NCBI GenBank assembly: GCA_035650495.1
Contig: DASRHK010000088.1
Location: forward strand, 1 to 7,919
Direction of reading: 5' to 3'
Length of the DNA: 7,919 bases
Source of the DNA: DASRHK01 sp035650495
GTDB lineage: Bacteria; Pseudomonadota; Gammaproteobacteria; Nevskiales; Nevskiaceae
Part shown: piece after piece, positions 7,267 to 7,919 of the stretch
Layout: each line of letters opens with the position of its first letter
Position numbering within the stretch: position 1 is the first letter of the stretch
Position numbers and translations under genes: made by a program
The notes under the pieces: generated by a model
Told to the model about the DNA's origin: nothing
The model's input: only the letters and a program-made list of their open reading frames with translations
Database searches by the model: none

Positions 7267-7878
7267 TTAGTCGTAGTTGAAGCGCACGCCGGCGAAGTAG
7301 CGATGGTCCTTCGCCTGCTTGAAATATTCGTAGCCGGCCGTGAAGCACACGCCGTAGCCCGGGCAGCCGAGACCCTGGATGCCGAAAGCGACTTCGTCGC
7401 TGTCGAAGATGTGCAGATAGCGCACGGTCGGGATCGCCTCGAAATAATCGAAGTTCGCGCGCACGCCGCCCTTCACCTGATAGCCGTTGCTGTACTGATC
7501 GTCGTAGACGCCCTTGAAGTCCTCGCGGTTCTTCAGGTCGGAGTAGACGAAGTCGGCGCCGAGGAAGGCGTCGAGGCGATTGCGCACGAGCGGCAGGCGC
7601 CCTTCGAGGCCGCCGGTGACGGTCTGCTGCTCGACGCGGCCGTTGATGAGGCCCTGCTGGAAGCGGTCGCTGACGAGCCACTGATAGCTCGCGTCGAACA
7701 CGAGATACGGCGCGATCAGTGCGGAGAACTGGAAGTCGGCGCCCTGATAGTCGAACCGCGGATCGTCGCGGTGGACACCGACGTAATCGAGCTGGATGTA
7801 ATCGTAGGAGGGCGTCGCGGCGAGCGCGGTCGTCGAAGCAGCCATCAGCAAGCCCGCCAGCAAAGTCGCGCTTCTCAT
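7267..7878 (-). CDS. Predicted secreted outer-membrane beta-barrel protein with a Cys pair (hypothetical)
   Basis: The product has 203 residues and no family I can name. MRSATLLAGLLMAASTTALA is a textbook signal peptide with an ALA-A cleavage site after residue 20. The mature protein (about 183 residues) is rich in Tyr, Phe, Gly and Asp with amphipathic strand patterns: DYIQLDYVGV, ADFQFSALIAP, LVFDASYQWL, QTVTGGLEGRL, LDAFLGADFVYSDL, GYQVKGGVRANF, AIPTVRYLHIF, VCFTAGYEYFK and YFAGVRFNYD. This fits an eight- to ten-stranded outer-membrane barrel. The last strand ends in Y-D, so the aromatic residue is penultimate rather than terminal. Two cysteines, C172 and C178 (GLGCPGYGVCF), could form a disulfide in a hairpin loop after export. 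The start at 7878 has GGGGGA 4 nt upstream. It precedes the second barrel gene by 13 nt and is probably first of the pair. Confidence 0.75.
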   Translation of the reverse strand: MRSATLLAGLLMAASTTALAATPSYDYIQLDYVGVHRDDPRFDYQGADFQFSALIAPYLVFDASYQWLVSDRFQQGLINGRVEQQTVTGGLEGRLPLVRNRLDAFLGADFVYSDLKNREDFKGVYDDQYSNGYQVKGGVRANFDYFEAIPTVRYLHIFDSDEVAFGIQGLGCPGYGVCFTAGYEYFKQAKDHRYFAGVRFNYD

Positions 7879-7882
7879 GAGG

Positions 7883-7888
7883 TCCCCC
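7883..7888 (-). promoter_or_regulatory. Ribosome binding site of the 203-residue beta-barrel gene
   Basis: On the minus strand GGGGGA lies 4 nt before the ATG at 7878 and supports that start. The remaining bases up to 7919 contain weak -10-like hexamers (TAGTAT at 7913-7908 and CACAAT at 7901-7896), but any -35 for the outer one lies beyond the window, so no promoter is called. Confidence 0.55.
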
Positions 7889-7919
7889 GTTCGCTATTGT
7901 GAAAACGATACTAGCCTAA

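Noticed and set aside
6708..7902. Plus-strand open frames of 190 and 216 codons opposite the two barrel genes.
   Set aside because: The minus-strand frames have signal peptides, ribosome binding sites, a 13-nt spacing and a terminator at the right place. The plus-strand frames have none of these.

Overview
The window comes from a high-GC gammaproteobacterial chromosome. The evidence is the conserved block rpsU-yqeY-dnaG-rpoD (the macromolecular synthesis operon) with tsaD divergent from rpsU, and RpoD and S21 sequences very close to those of E. coli and pseudomonads/xanthomonads. Finding yqeY between rpsU and dnaG fits Pseudomonas- or Xanthomonas-like lineages rather than enterics. The genus cannot be fixed from sequence alone.

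Layout, left to right. The 3' end of gmhB (LPS heptose synthesis) is followed on the same strand by a single-domain response regulator. That gene ends 1 nt from the end of the convergent folB. On the minus strand, tsaD (tRNA t6A synthesis) and folB (folate synthesis) form a two-gene unit joined by a 4-nt ATGA overlap. A 106-nt divergent region holds two mirrored TACAAT motifs, one facing tsaD and one facing rpsU. The plus strand then carries rpsU (ribosomal protein S21), a clear intrinsic terminator/attenuator, yqeY, dnaG (primase), a short gap with an extended -10 promoter, and rpoD (housekeeping sigma factor). A strong, probably bidirectional terminator ends rpoD. The right end carries two minus-strand genes for small secreted proteins predicted to be outer-membrane beta-barrels. 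They are 13 nt apart, probably co-transcribed, and possibly distant paralogs.

How it fits together: the central operon couples translation (S21), replication priming (DnaG) and transcription initiation (RpoD). The attenuator after rpsU and the internal promoter before rpoD would let the three products be made in different amounts. tsaD, divergent from rpsU, adds another translation function. The beta-barrel pair is the least characterised part.

There is no CRISPR array, tRNA or rRNA, insertion sequence or phage gene in the window, and no stretch over about 110 nt without a gene. I see no clearly new multi-gene system. The best leads are the mirrored promoter region with a possibly leaderless tsaD mRNA, and the tandem beta-barrel pair.
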